Shown piece after piece: positions 11,192 to 22,505 of a stretch of DNA of 64,000 bases (the stretch's first letter is position 1; each line of letters begins with the position of its first letter). Made by a program: the position numbers and the translations under genes. Location: the NCBI GenBank assembly GCA_030035585.1, contig CM057476.1, positions 18,274,501 to 18,338,500 on the forward strand. The letters are read 5' to 3'. This DNA is from Dugong dugon (Eukaryota > Chordata > Mammalia > Sirenia > Dugongidae). The notes under the pieces are model-generated. The model was given only the letters and a program-made list of their open reading frames with translations. It was not told the DNA's origin and made no database searches.

Positions 11192-11713
11192 TATCATGAA
11201 TTGAATTGTGGCCCCCAAAAATATGTGTCAGTTTGACTAGTCCATGATTCCATGATTCCCAATATTGTGTGATTGTCCTCCATTTTGTCATCTGATGTGA
11301 TTTTCCTATGTGTTGTAAATCTTACCTCTGTGATGTTAATGAGGTAGTGTTATTGGCGGTTATGTTAATGATGCAAGACCAAATCTACAAGATTAGGTTG
11401 TGTTTTAAGTCATTCTGTTTTGAGATATAAAAGAGAGAAGGGAGTAGAGAGACAGGGACCTCATACCACCATAAAATAAGAGCCAGGAGCATAGCACGTC
11501 CCTTGGACTTGGGGTCCCTGTGCTGAGAAGCTCCTCGACCAGGGAAGGTTGGTAACAAGGACCTTCCCCTAGAACTGACAGAGACAGAAAGCCTTCCCCT
11601 GGAGCTGGTGCCCTGAATTCAGACTTCTACCCTCCTAGACTGTGAGAGAATAAATTTCTCTTTGTTAAACACTTGTGATATTTCTGTTACAGCAGCACTA
11701 GATAACTAAGACA
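11192..11713 (+). mobile_element. MaLR-like solo LTR, copy 2
   Basis: Same family as 255-775. It belongs with copy 5 (56098) to a subtype carrying a 'ctctgtgatgttaatgagg' segment in the first third, where other copies have 'ttttatgttaaagagga'. It ends 'aactaagaca' and has AATAAA near 11650. No clean target duplication is visible. Confidence 0.75.
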
Positions 11714-12169
11714 CTGAGTAAACTACAGTCATTACTCCTAAATAAAATTAATGATTGAGCATCTACAGTACCTTGCATTGAGCTGTTTCTAGAGGATATG
11801 GGACAGTGTATCCTGTTCCTTCTCCAGAAACCCATCTTGATGAGGCTGACCCAGTGCTGTGGGCTGGCCGTAGATTTTCTTGACAAAGAATCGACTTTTC
11901 TTGTACCATTGAGGCAAGATCCTGGGAAATGCATTCAAACAGAGAGAGCGAGAGCTGTCGACATATTGCTGATAGAAGACCATAGGAAAATTACTAATCA
12001 TGTATTCATAGTTCAAACTTTTGATCCCCTTATTGACCAACTGTGTAGCAGAGCCACACGAGTAAAAGTTGGGCTTTAGGAAGATCTTGAAGTTTGGTGT
12101 GCACTTAAAGCACTCAGCAGACAGACTGCGTGGGCAGATACCTTTATTTGCACAAGACAATATAGGAAG
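11714..12169. other. Unassigned sequence
   Basis: Open frames overlap on both strands (11789-12226 minus and 11798-12079 plus). Neither has a recognisable motif and they shadow one another. Confidence 0.4.
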
Positions 12170-12400
12170 GCAGCACAGCACAGTGACTGAGAGCATGGGT
12201 GCTGGTGCCTGATGGCCTGGGTTCAACAGTCAGTTAGAAGTCACATGTACCTGGGAAAGTTACTTAAACACTCTATCTCAACTCCCTGTTGTATGATGTT
12301 GAAATGTTAACAGGGCCTAGTTTTTAGTATTATGAGGCTTAAAAGGAGTAAATACAAGTAAAGCCTTAAGAAACATGGCTTGTACTTCATAAATGTATGC
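12170..12400 (+). repeat. MIR SINE
   Basis: Landmarks in order: 'cacagtgactgagagcatgg', 'cctgggttcaa', 'gaaagttacttaaacactct', then a 3' region ending with 'cataaatgtatgctcc'. Nearly full length but diverged. Confidence 0.7.
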
Positions 12401-12599
12401 TCCATAGTGTTCAATTATTAAATGTCAGGAAGAAGAAGCAAGAAACGTGGGAGTGGCTGCCTCCAGAGAGGGTTCTGGATGCTGTAGGACAGGGAGGATG
12501 GAAGCTTACTCTTCAGGCTCTGCATGGGCATGATGCTTTATACAGCTCGTGGAGAATATCTGTTATCATCTCCTGTGATCCCACATCAGACCTGTGGGA

Positions 12600-12715
12600 T
12601 GGGCAGAGCAGGGGCTGTTACCCATATTTTACGGTTCAGGGCACTGAAATTTAAGAGGTTAAGGGACTTGCCAGAGTCACAACACTGATGAGTGATGGAT
12701 CTAGGGTTGGGAACA
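12600..12715 (-). repeat. MIR SINE fragment
   Basis: Antisense MIR landmarks 'attttacggttcagggcact', 'aagaggttaagggacttgcc' and 'agtcacaacactgatgagtg'. Confidence 0.65.
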
Positions 12716-12889
12716 GAGTTGGTTCCCTGGGATCAGAGATCTCTGAACACCTGAGGCCTTTAGATCCTGCCCCGGACCCCTGGGACAAGAGCTCCCCTCA
12801 CTCCCTTTCCCAAATCCTCCTGCTCCAAGGTTGCTGCAGTGAGAGAGTTCATGCCCTGGAAGAGTTGCCTGTGCCAGGAAAAAGACCCT

Positions 12890-12958
12890 TCACTCACACA
12901 CATGCACTCACACCCATGTGCACACACACACACATTCACAGTCACACCACATAGACTC
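12890..12958. repeat. CA-rich low-complexity tract
   Basis: Imperfect CACA/CACTCA-rich sequence. It shares the phrase 'attcacagtcacaccacatag' in part with the tract at 5642-5722. Confidence 0.7.
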
Positions 12959-12961
12959 ACT

Positions 12962-13117
12962 AGTGTTATTGTTGTGTCCACTCAAATCCAACTCATAGCG
13001 ACCCTGTAGAACAGAGTAGAACTGCCCTATAGGGTTTCAAAGGAGTGGCTGGTGGATTTGAACTGCCGACCTTTTGGTTTGCAGACAAGCTCTTAACCAC
13101 TATACCACCAGGGCCCC
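12962..13117 (-). mobile_element. AfroSINE
   Basis: Plus-strand text runs from the tail ('ccaactcatagcgaccctgt') through 'agagtagaactgccctatag' to the antisense tRNA-like head ('cttaaccactataccaccag'). It is the short subtype lacking the internal 'gaaagatgtggcagtctgc' segment. Confidence 0.9.
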
Positions 13118-13119
13118 TG

Positions 13120-13190
13120 TATGTATATATATATAAATAAATAAGATGTATATGTAGCCATATGTATATATGTGTGGTGTGTATATGTAT
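13120..13190. repeat. TA/TG-rich low-complexity tract
   Basis: An alternating purine-pyrimidine stretch of ATATAT and TGTGTA units directly after the SINE head. Confidence 0.6.
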
Positions 13191-13194
13191 TCTA

Positions 13195-13385
13195 GATACG
13201 AGATCTTTTTCAGATTTGTGGTTTGAAAATATTTTTCTCCCTCTCTATAAGCTTGTCTTTCCATCTTTTTAAAGTTCTTTCTCAGATGAAAAGTTTTTAA
13301 TTTTGATGAAGTTCAGTGTATCAGTTTTTCTTCTATGGATCTCATACTATGCCCTCTCCATCAGGAAATTCTTCTCAAACTTAAG
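13195..13385 (-). mobile_element. Old L1 ORF2 fragment
   Basis: Text such as 'gatttgtggtttgaaaatat', 'gcttgtctttcca' and 'aaaagtttttaattttgatg' is typical of antisense L1 ORF2 C-terminal coding sequence in old L1 families. Short and decayed. Confidence 0.6.
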
Positions 13386-13429
13386 ACTGATGCCTCCACT
13401 GACGCTTCTCCCTCACTCTGTCACTGATG

Positions 13430-14162
<733 letters not shown>

Positions 14163-14390
14163 GAAGCAGCATGGTAAGGTGGGAAGAGCAGAACTCAGAC
14201 AGACCTCAGTTTGAGCTCTGACCCTCTCACTACCTGTGTGACCCTGGGTAAGTCACTTCCCCTCTCTGAGCCTCTGTCTTAAAGGGTTGGAACTAATAAC
14301 CCCTGCCTTATAGGGTTGTGGTGATGATTGAAAAGGGATTGTGTGCAGTGAGGTTTGGAAACAGTAGGTACTCAATAAATGTCATTTTCC
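14163..14390 (+). repeat. MIR SINE, near full length
   Basis: All MIR landmarks are present: 'cctcagtttgagctctgacc', 'ctacctgtgtgaccctgggt', 'aagtcacttcccctctctga', 'cttatagggttgtggtgatg' and 'aggtactcaataaatg'. Confidence 0.9.
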
Positions 14391-14639
14391 TGCTCCTCTG
14401 TCGACTGGAATTACTGTGTTAGTAAAATGTATATTTGACAGTTGCTTTTTACATAGTGCAATGACTAAAAATTATTTTTGTTTATACTTTAATAAAGTCA
14501 TAGGAATAAAATTCACATGTGACACCAATATTGCAACTTTTTAATGTCCTTAAAACTGATCATTAATGATGAATAAATCAAAAGGATTTCCATAAGCATG
14601 CAAATGCTCTTAGAAAAAGTGGGGTTTGTGCTTCTCTCA

Positions 14640-14770
14640 TTGATGATGATAATAGTAATAATTGCTTCCCTTTTTCAGGCACTTCCTATCCCATTGTCAC
14701 TGTGCCGTGTTCTTTCCATGATATCTTTCATTGAACCCTCATGACTCTGTGATGTGGGTCCTACCGGGAT
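14640..14770 (-). repeat. MIR SINE fragment
   Basis: Antisense 3' half of MIR: 'aggcacttcctatcccattg' then 'cattgaaccctcatgactct'. It fades out at the right. Confidence 0.5.
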
Positions 14771-15399
14771 CTCTGCTGTGGAGAAGGAGAGGAGAGGAGA
14801 CTGGTTTATTCTGAATTCTTTGGCAGAAGGAGGAGGGAGGAGTGCTTGTGGTCAGGGGCATGAGGAAAGGCAGAGGGGTATGGGAAAGAGGGGACAGGAG
14901 GGCGTGGTATCCGTCCCTGCTGAGCGACATGGTTGGGATGGAGCCCAAGGACCGGATTTCAGAGGGACACGAGGACACAGCTGCTGATTGTGTCCCAGAG
15001 CCATGGGGGGCACCTTGGCTGCACCCTGGCATGTGGAGTGATGGGGGTTGGGCAGATGGAACAGAATACAGAAGATGTGTCTGAGCCCACAGAACCCAGA
15101 GACCCAGCACCAGGGAGGCCTGGGGAGAGGGAGAGGGAGAAGGAGAGGAACCACTTTCTCTAGCTGCTGAGGCTCCACAGGAGTCCGGCTACCTCATCTG
15201 ACGTCACCTCCTGGGAAGACCACAGCTCTCAAAGCTCACCTTCCCGGCTTCTCTCCCAGTCTTTCTCTTTCAAACTTCACTGTGACATTTTGTCAGTTTT
15301 CCTTCTCCTCCACTAGGTGCCGCTCTACACCCACCTAAGAAAGCTACCTTTTCTTAATTCCTCAGATCCTAGGGTAGAAGAAACACAAGTGGTATCTCT
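14771..15399. other. Unassigned GC-richer sequence
   Basis: Purine-rich on the plus strand with overlapping chance frames on both strands (14739-15178). No splice-bounded exon or domain could be supported. Confidence 0.4.
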
Positions 15400-15625
15400 G
15401 ACTTGTGGAGTATCTACCGTTGCCAGGCTCATTTCACGGGTTAGCTCCTTTAAACCCCACAGGTCTCTGTGATGTAAGCACCCATTCTACGTGTGAGGAA
15501 ACTGAGTCTCAGAGACATGACATGACCTGCCCAGGGTCACACAGCACTTTAATGGACCAGCTGTGATTTGATCCCAGGTTTTCTGATTCAGATGCCAGAA
15601 ATTTAACCACCACACTGCCCCGCTA
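15400..15625 (-). repeat. MIR SINE
   Basis: Antisense MIR: 'gtgaggaaactgagtctcag', 'cctgcccagggtcacacagc', then 'aatttaaccaccacactgcc' at the antisense head. Confidence 0.85.
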
Positions 15626-15639
15626 CCCATAGAAGTTGC

Positions 15640-15845
15640 TAATTGTTGAATGCTACTACGTGCTGGTTACTGGGCAAAGATTGGAGAATACAGAGATGAA
15701 TAAGACAGACCCATTCTTTTTGCAGTTTTTTTGCATGTGTTCTCTACTTGGAACCTTGAGGGCAGAGTCCATGTGTCCCCAGCCCCTAGCATAGGGCTTG
15801 ACACACAGTAGGGCCTCAGTTCATGTTGGAGAATAAATGAAGGAG
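15640..15845 (+). repeat. L2 LINE 3' end
   Basis: L2 phrases are readable: 'gaatacagagatgaataaga', 'ttgagggcagagtccatgtg', 'cccctagcatagggcttgac' and 'acacagtagggcctcagtt' followed by 'gaataaatga'. Confidence 0.75.
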
Positions 15846-16001
15846 CTGCTCCAGGTCACACAGGTAGAATAAGTAAAATGTCTTCTGACATTTTATTTAA
15901 CCCATAAAAGGAAGGTAGAGGGCAGAGGATGTCCTGGTGACCCCACACTTGCCCTCCAAGGCATCTGTCAAGGGTCCCCATCTTTGCATCTGCTGGCATA
16001 A

Positions 16002-16062
16002 CCACACTGGACCACCCCAAAGATCCCTTTAAGGGTGGTGGTCCACCCTTAAAGTAGTGTGG
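16002..16062. repeat. Overlapping inverted repeats
   Basis: A perfect 10-bp inverted pair CTTTAAGGGT (16027-16036) and ACCCTTAAAG (16045-16054) encloses GGTGGTCC. That loop is itself the perfect complement of GGACCACC at 16009-16016. Outer arms CCACACT (16002-16008) and AGTGTGG (16056-16062) also pair. Two alternative hairpins are possible. No function is assigned. Confidence 0.7.
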
Positions 16063-16941
16063 ACCATTTTAAGAAAAAGAACATAAAACTGCAAAGATAA
16101 ATTTCAGTTCAAAAGTGAATATTTATTTAGAAAGATAAAACACACACACGGACCCAGCATATTACCGATTTAAGGAAACTGAACTATCACTGACATCACA
16201 AAATCCAGAAAATAATTTTTTTTTTTTAACTACCTGACACCCTTCTATAATTCTTTCTTCCTTGTATGTTTGTTTCACCTGCATAATCTCTGGTCACCTC
16301 TACATATGGCAACAATTTTATAATAATGTTTTCTATAGAAAGATAAAAAAATATTGCAATCTTTCTTCCAGCACGAAGGGTAGAACTTTGCTCTTCACTA
16401 ATGATAGTCTAGAAAAGATTCAGTGTCACATATCTTTATTTGTAGTGCCATGTAAATTTTTAGAACTGGTGTGAAATTTGGGAATGCCTTTGTTAAGTTT
16501 CTTTCATACTTGACCCGTCAGATTTCTCGGAATTTCAAGGTTTCTTTGTGAACTGATTAAATTTAAATACTGTTTGAACTGATGGCACTCATTTAGCAAT
16601 TTGTTGCCAATATAAATTTGTAAGGAGTCTTATGTTCTCTTCCTTTCATGCCAAATCAGTGAGAACTTTAAATATTCCTTCACTAAATTCGTAAGATTTA
16701 CTTTATTATTTTGGAAGAACGTATTCTTTACTGATATTTGAAATTTATCTCTTCTTCCTGATTTACTACTTTTGATATGATATAAAAACTTTTTGTTATA
16801 ATTCTCATTGTTTGGTACATTTATAACTATGCACCAAAGACTGTCCATTATCGAACGTGTTCCAATAGAGAGAACTTCAATTTTAATTTAGCATCAATGA
16901 GATTGAAATCCGCCTCTTATGATTTTATACATCTTATGAAC
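16063..16941. other. Unassigned AT-rich sequence
   Basis: Strongly AT-rich with no recognised repeat. It could be an old DNA transposon or simply unique DNA. Confidence 0.4.
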
Positions 16942-17098
16942 AAGAGCCCTGGTGGTACAGTGGTTAAGAGCTTGGCTGTTAACCAAAAGGTCCGCAGTTT
17001 GAATCCACCAGCTGCTCCTTGGAAACCCTGTGGGGTAGTTCTACTCTGTCCTATAGGGTTCCTATGAGTTGGAATCGACTCGATGGCAACAAGATTTT
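16942..17098 (+). mobile_element. AfroSINE
   Basis: Head 'gagccctggtggtacagtgg', B-box-like 'agtttgaatccacc', body 'ttctactctgtcctataggg' and RTE-like tail 'atgagttggaatcgactcga', then a T-rich end. Short subtype. Confidence 0.92.
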
Positions 17099-17466
17099 TT
17101 ATGATGGGAACAAAAAGGGAGCCTCTAGTATCGTGCATTTCAAACCTCGTTTCTTCTCCAGCCTGTATGTACTTCTCATGCTCATAATGTGAGACAACTT
17201 CTTGCCCTATGCCTTCATGTCTTGACATTGGGAGTTTCCATAGTGAGTCGAAGCAGTATTCCTAGAAACCATTCTTACCCTGCAATGATGAGCAATAACT
17301 TAACCTATACACGGAACTGACTGTTAATCACATTAATATACCTCATGAAACTGCAACAAAATATCCCCAACTCAGTTTCTTACCCACACAACACAGGGAG
17401 AAGTAGCCCAAGGGAGAAGCCAGAGTGCAAAGAAAAAGCTGATTATAGTTAAAATACCTTATTCTA

Positions 17467-18201
17467 ATCAAAGACCTGAATATAAAGCCTAAAACTATAA
17501 AGTTCATAGAAGAAAAAATAGGACCAACACTTCAGGCCTTAATACATGGCATTAACAGGATACAAACCATAACCATCAACGCACAAAGCCCAACAGATAA
17601 GCTAGATAACTGGGATCTTCTAAAAGTCAAACACCTACGCTCTTCAAAAGACTTCACCAAAAGAGTAAAAAGAGAACCTACAGACTGGGAAAAAATTTTT
17701 GGACAGTACAAGTCAGACAAAGGTCTAATCTCCATAATCTACAAGAAAATCCAACACCTCTACAAGAAAAAGACAAACAATCCTATCAAAAAGTGGGCAA
17801 AGGAAATGAACAGACACTTCACCAAAGAAGACATTCAAATGGCCAACAGACACATGAGGAAATGCTCACGTTCACTAGCCATTAGAGAAATGCAAATTAA
17901 AACCACAACGAGATACCATCTCACCCCGGCATTACTGGCACGAATCAAAAACACTGGAAATAACAAATGTTGGAGGGGCTGCGGAGAGATCGGAACTCTT
18001 ATGCACTGCTGGTGGGAATGCAAAATGATACAACCATTTTGGAAAATGATATGGAGTTTCCTCAGAAAGCTAGAAATAGACATACCATTCGATCCAGCAA
18101 TCCCACTCCTAGGAATACATCCTAGAGAAATAAGAGTCGTCACTCGAATAGACATATGCACACCTATGTTCATGGCAGCATTGTTTACAATAGCAAAATG
18201 A
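17467..18201 (+). pseudogene. L1 ORF2 C-terminal fragment
   Basis: About 244 codons are open from the truncation point to a TGA. The peptide is the C-terminal part of the L1 endonuclease-reverse transcriptase. The cysteine motif CX3CX7HX4C is intact (Cys-Trp-Arg-Gly-Cys through Cys-Trp-Trp-Glu-Cys, codons around 17970-18016). The frame ends in Thr-Ile-Ala-Lys-stop, but after this TGA the same frame stays open for roughly 66 more codons with typical L1 text to a TAA near 18400. The full-length copy has the same TGA. With no promoter, endonuclease or RT domain, it is not a functional gene. Confidence 0.85.
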
Positions 18202-19582
18202 TGGAAACAACATAGGTGCCCATCAACAGATGAATGGATAAACAAACTATGGTACATACACACAATGGAGTACTATGCAACGAGAAAGAACAACAATGAA
18301 TCTGTGAAGCATCTTGTAACATGGATGAAACTGGAGGACATTAAGCTGAGTGAAATAAGTCAATCACAAAAGGACAAATATTCTATGAGACCTCTATTGT
18401 AAAAACCCATGAAAAAGTTCACACTCAAAATGTAACAATCTTTGTTGGTTACCAGGGATGGGAGGGATGGGGGGGGGGGAATACTGAATAGGCAATAGAT
18501 AAGTGGTATCTTGGGTGAAGGGTGAGACAGTACACAGTACAGGGGAAACTAGCACAACCTGTACAAGGAAAGGTCATGGAAGCCCCATAGACACATCCAA
18601 ACTCCCCGAGGGACTGAGTTGCTGGGCAGAGGGCTTAGGGGACCATGGTCTCGGGGAACATCTAGCTCAATTGGCATGACACAGCTTATAAAGACAATGC
18701 TCTACATTCTACCTTGGTGAGTAGTGTCTGAGGTCTTGAAAGCCTGTGAGCGGCCATCTAAGATACTCCACTGGTCTCGTCCCTTCGGGAGCAAGGGAGA
18801 ATGAAGAGAACAGGCTACAAGGAAAAGATTAGTCCGAAGAACTAATGGTCCACAGCTACCAAGGCCTCCACCGGACTGAGTCCAGTACAGCTAGATGGTG
18901 CCCGGCTACCACCACTGACTGCTCTGACTAGGATCACAGCAAAGGGTTCTGGACAGAGCTGGAGAAGGATGTAGAACATAATTCTAACTCACACAAAAAA
19001 AAACACCAGATTCACTGGCCTAAAGGAGACTGGAGAAAGCCAGAGAGTATGGCCCCCAGACACCCTTTTAGCTCAGTGGTGAAGTTATCTCCGAGGTTCA
19101 CTGTTCAGCCTGGGAGTGGACAGCCCCGTAAAACCAAATGGGACTAACGAGGTACAGGAGTCCAGTGACAAGGGCCAGGAGGCAGAAGGGGACAAGGAAG
19201 CTGGTGAGAGGGAACCCAAGGTTGAGTAAGGATATTGTTGATGTGTTTTGAGATTGTTAACCGTTGTCATAGGGCAACATTTGTAGTAACTGTTAAATGA
19301 GAAACTATTTTGTTCTGTAAGCCTTCATCTTAAGTGAGAATAACAGCACAATTGGAAGAGCGTAGTCAATGTCACTGAACTGTGTATGTAGACTTTTTTG
19401 AAACGGTGTATCTTTGGCTATGTGTATTTTCACCCAAAAAAAAAAAAAAAAAGGGTTGAGAATTTAGAGGGTTAATATGTTGTGGGGTTGTTAACCAATG
19501 TCATAAAACAACATGTGTACTACTGTTTCATGAGAAACTATTTGTTCTGTAAGCCTTCACCTGAAGTACAATAAAATAAAAA
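17470..19582 (+). mobile_element. Young L1, 5' truncated
   Basis: Flanked by a perfect 19-bp target duplication AAAATACCTTATTCTAATC (17451-17469 and 19583-19601). The element starts inside ORF2 and carries the 3' UTR to a poly(A) end. Its 3' UTR shows the same two-part tail as the full-length copy at 31558-39686. The perfect duplication and close similarity to that copy suggest a recent insertion. Confidence 0.95.
18202..19582 (+). other. 3' UTR of the truncated young L1
   Basis: It contains a G9 run near 18470, a region ending 'gtaagccttcatct' near 19330, an A-rich run near 19437-19453, and then a second related tail ending 'gtaagccttcacctgaagt' near 19568. Older L1 3' ends in this window have one tail only. 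Confidence 0.8.
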
Positions 19583-19639
19583 AAAATACCTTATTCTAAT
19601 CTTTAACCCGACCTCACAAGCTTATCCAAAAGTCAGTTC

Positions 19640-20465
19640 CAGATTATTGTGGAGCTAGTTATGCAAGGTAGAACAATAACCTTCTGAAGAAAATTAAGGA
19701 GAATATTTCCATGGCCTTAGGGGTAGGCAGAAATTGCTTAACCAGGACACAAGCATGCTAACAATGAAGGAAAGTGTTAGACTACATTAAAATGAAGATC
19801 TTCTGTTCATTAAGAGACACTATTAAGAGAGTGGAAAAGACTTTCTGCAATATGCATATCCAAGAAAGGACTTGTATCTAGAAAAACAGAGAAAAATGGC
19901 CAAAGATGTGAAAGGCATTTCACAAAAGAGGGCATCCAAGTCACTAATAAACAAATGAAGAGACGGTCAACCTCATTAGTTTTCAGGGAAATGCAGTTTG
20001 ACAGCAGGTTGTGATACTACAGCACATTCACCAGAATGGCTAAAATGAAAACGACAGTATTCAGTGCTACTGAGGATGTAGAGGAGCTGGAACTCAAGGC
20101 ATTGCTGATGGCAGAAGTTGGTACAACACTCTGGAAAACTATGTGTCAGTATCTCCTAACCCTGGATACATTCATACCCTTGGACTTGGGCATTTCCTTT
20201 TTGTATAGTCCCAACACAAATGTGCACGTATGTTCAGCAAAACACATGCACTGGAATGTGAATGAATAGCAGCACGATTCATATAACCCCAGACTTAAAC
20301 TACTTAAATGCCCATCAACAGTAGAATGGGTACAAAAAGTGTGGTATATTCACACCATGGAATACTACACAATAAGGAGAATGAGAAAACTACAGCTGCA
20401 TATGCAACAGTGTGCAGAATCTCACAAACGTAACAGAGTGAAAGAAGTCAAACACAAAAGATCAC
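19640..20465 (+). mobile_element. Old L1 ORF2 fragment
   Basis: L1 ORF2 C-terminal coding text in a decayed state, for example 'cagtttgacagcaggttgtg', 'ctggaaaactatgtgtcagt', 'aaatgcccatcaacagtaga' and 'atggaatactacacaataag'. Frames are broken throughout. Confidence 0.75.
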
Positions 20466-20605
20466 ATGCTGTGCTAAGCAAGGTACTCACGTTACCTCAT
20501 TCAGTCCTCATCACCACCTGAGTTGCTATAATTATCCCCATTTTACAAATGAGGAGACTGATGCCCAGAGAGGTAAAGTCCCCTGTCTGTATTCACAGCT
20601 AGTAC
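20466..20605 (-). repeat. MIR SINE, interrupted by RTE
   Basis: Antisense MIR: 'cattcagtcctcatcaccac', 'ccattttacaaatgaggaga', 'cagagaggtaaagtcccctg'. It continues after the RTE insert at 20905-20935. Confidence 0.8.
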
Positions 20606-20617
20606 GTAGCAGATGAT

Positions 20618-20892
20618 TTGTCTTTCCTGATGATGTGTCTGAAGTAAGTTAGTTGAAGCTTCTTCACCCTTGCTTTTAAAGAACATCTAGAAAAGGACAT
20701 CAGGTTTGGTAAAGTAGAGGGCCAACAAAAACGAGGGAAAGCCTCAATGAGATGGATTGACGCAATAGCTCCAACAGTGGACTGAAACATAGCAGTGATC
20801 CTAAAGATGGTGCAGGACCAGGCATTGTTTTGCTCTGCTGTACGTAAGGTCGCCATGAGTCAGAGCCCACTCAACGCAACCAACAACAACAT
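20618..20892 (+). mobile_element. RTE-class LINE, 3' fragment
   Basis: Flanked by a perfect 12-bp target duplication GTAGCAGATGAT (20606-20617 and 20893-20904) and inserted in a MIR. It includes the end of the RTE coding region ('gccaacaaaaacgagggaaa') and the 3' end with AAC repeats ('caaccaacaacaac'). Confidence 0.9.
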
Positions 20893-20935
20893 GTAGCAGA
20901 TGATGCACTAAAGTGCAGGTTTCTGAGACCAGGAG

Positions 20936-21399
20936 GTGGAAGCAATGTCCAGCCCTTTCCCACTGAGGTCCTAAGCCCAGGGCTGGGAGGCATCCCCAAT
21001 TCTAGGGGTCCCCAGTTCTGCCTCTCTGAAGTGGACAGAGTCATAACACTGTTTCAGGATTTGGAGCATACATGGGATTATCTGTATGTAAAGGCAAATT
21101 TGTTTTTAGCAATAGAGCAGCATTGTTCCCACTAACTGGAGGCAATTTTATGTTCTCCATGGTGTCATTTATTCTGATTTCCCTTTGCTTTCTAGCATTC
21201 TGGAAAGAAATCAGTACATGAAAGTGGAGTGACTTGATGTCTCAAGAGAGGGACCTTCTTGTTCAGAGTGGGCAGGCATGACTGCAATGGACAGATTGAC
21301 ATCAGTGGGATGTGGGTACTGAAGGCTCGAGTGGTTCCAGAGTAGGGTGAGAGTCCATCTCAATCTCCATTATCTATTCTTGTCCTTGGGCCCCCAAAC
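20936..21399. other. Unassigned sequence
   Basis: No repeat or gene recognised. Confidence 0.4.
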
Positions 21400-21407
21400 C
21401 TCTAGTA

Positions 21408-21933
21408 CAGCACTGTCCAATAGACAAAAAAACCAAAAACTCATTGCCATCAAGTCGATTCCGACTCATAGCAACCCTGTATGACAGCATAGAACTGCCC
21501 CATAGGGTTTCCAAGGCTGCAATCTTTACAGAAGCAAACTGCCATGTTTTTCTCCCGTGGAGCAGCTGGTGGGTTCAAACTGCTGACCTTTCAGTTAGCA
21601 GCCGAGCAGTTAACCACTGCACCACTAGGGTACCGTAATAGACAAAAGTGACCCACAAATGCAAAACACAGCTATAATTTTAGATATTTGTAGCTATTTA
21701 AAAAAAACAGGTGAAATTAATTTTAATAATATATTTTTGTTTTATCTAATATATTTAAAATGCTATTATTTCAAGATGTAATCAATATACAAATTAGAAA
21801 GATATTTTACCTTCTCTTTTTTCTTACTAAATCTTCCAAGTGTATTTTATGTTTCTAGCACATCTTAGTTCAGACTTGCCCCGTGTCAAGTGCTCATTAA
21901 CCACAGGTAGCCAGTGGCTACTGGACAGCACAG
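21408..21933. mobile_element. hAT-type nonautonomous DNA transposon
   Basis: Imperfect terminal inverted repeats begin CAGCACTGTCC and end GGACAGCACAG. Flanking octamers CTCTAGTA (21400-21407) and ATGTAGTA (21934-21941) match at 6 of 8 positions, fitting the 8-bp duplication of hAT elements. The inside is AT-rich with no transposase. A SINE splits it near its left end. Confidence 0.65.
21430..21636 (-). mobile_element. AfroSINE, long subtype
   Basis: Perfect 11-bp target duplication AATAGACAAAA (21419-21429 and 21637-21647). Reading the plus strand gives tail, 'atagaactgccccatagggt', the internal 'cagaagcaaactgccatgtt' segment and the antisense head ending 'ccactgcaccactagg'. Confidence 0.95.
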
Positions 21934-21969
21934 ATGTAGTACAGTCAATTCCACACAATTCATAGGTAA

Positions 21970-22055
21970 ACTTCCTCAACGCATACCGATAGGGAACATT
22001 TATTGAGTGCTTAGTGTATGCCAGGCATGGTGCCCAGCACTTGGGGAAGAGGGGA
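21970..22055 (-). repeat. L2/MIR-like fragment
   Basis: The phrase 'acatttattgagtgcttagtg' in part, then 'tgccaggcatggtgcccagc', is shared by antisense MIR and L2 ends. Too short to choose between them. Confidence 0.5.
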
Positions 22056-22261
22056 GAGGCGTAGGACAGCAATATATATTTTTTTTAATTAAGAGCAAGA
22101 AAAGATCACATATCTACTGTCTCCATCATTTCATAAAAGAAAGACCAATGTTTAACACCCAAAGAGTAGGAAGGACATAACTTCTGGAAAACAAAACAAA
22201 ACAAAAAGATAGTTGTTCCCCGGCAGGGGCAGTTGATGTCCTTACACTGGCATCTTTCTAC

Positions 22262-22450
22262 AGAAGACTTTGGACCGTGGTTTATGGATTTGAATCTTGT
22301 CTCTAATATTTCCTAGCTGTGTGACCTTGGGTAAGCAACTTCACCTCTCTGCGCCTCATTGCCTCCTTCATGGGGTTGTTCTGAGAATTAAATGACTTAA
22401 TCTCTGTAAAGCATTTAGCACTGTGTCTGACCCAATAAACCACAGCGGTT
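22262..22450 (+). repeat. MIR SINE
   Basis: 'cctagctgtgtgaccttggg', 'aagcaacttcacctctctgc', 'catggggttgttctgagaat', 'aaagcatttagcactgtgtc'. A clear plus-strand MIR. Confidence 0.88.
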
Positions 22451-22491
22451 AATGTAGATTTATTATCATCATTATTAACTAGAGACAACAT

Positions 22492-22505
22492 CGCCACCTA
22501 GTGGC
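22492..22505. promoter_or_regulatory. CTCF-like motif (candidate)
   Basis: CGCCACCTAGTGGC matches the core of the CTCF consensus (CGCC-N2-CT-N-GTGGC) in one orientation. It is also a near-palindrome with GCCAC/GTGGC arms. Sequence outside the core was not scored, and chance matches are common. Confidence 0.35.

Noticed and set aside
14739..15178. Overlapping 76-123 codon frames on both strands
   Set aside because: Mutually overlapping, no domain, no splice-site support; chance in GC-richer DNA.
16942..17040. tRNA-like sequence at the head of AfroSINEs as a possible tRNA gene
   Set aside because: It is the tRNA-derived head of a SINE, repeated across the window and continuous with the SINE body.
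17835..18263. 142-codon minus-strand frame, also seen on the plus strand at 32870-33298
   Set aside because: Both are the antisense shadow of L1 ORF2 and are alike because the L1 copies are alike.
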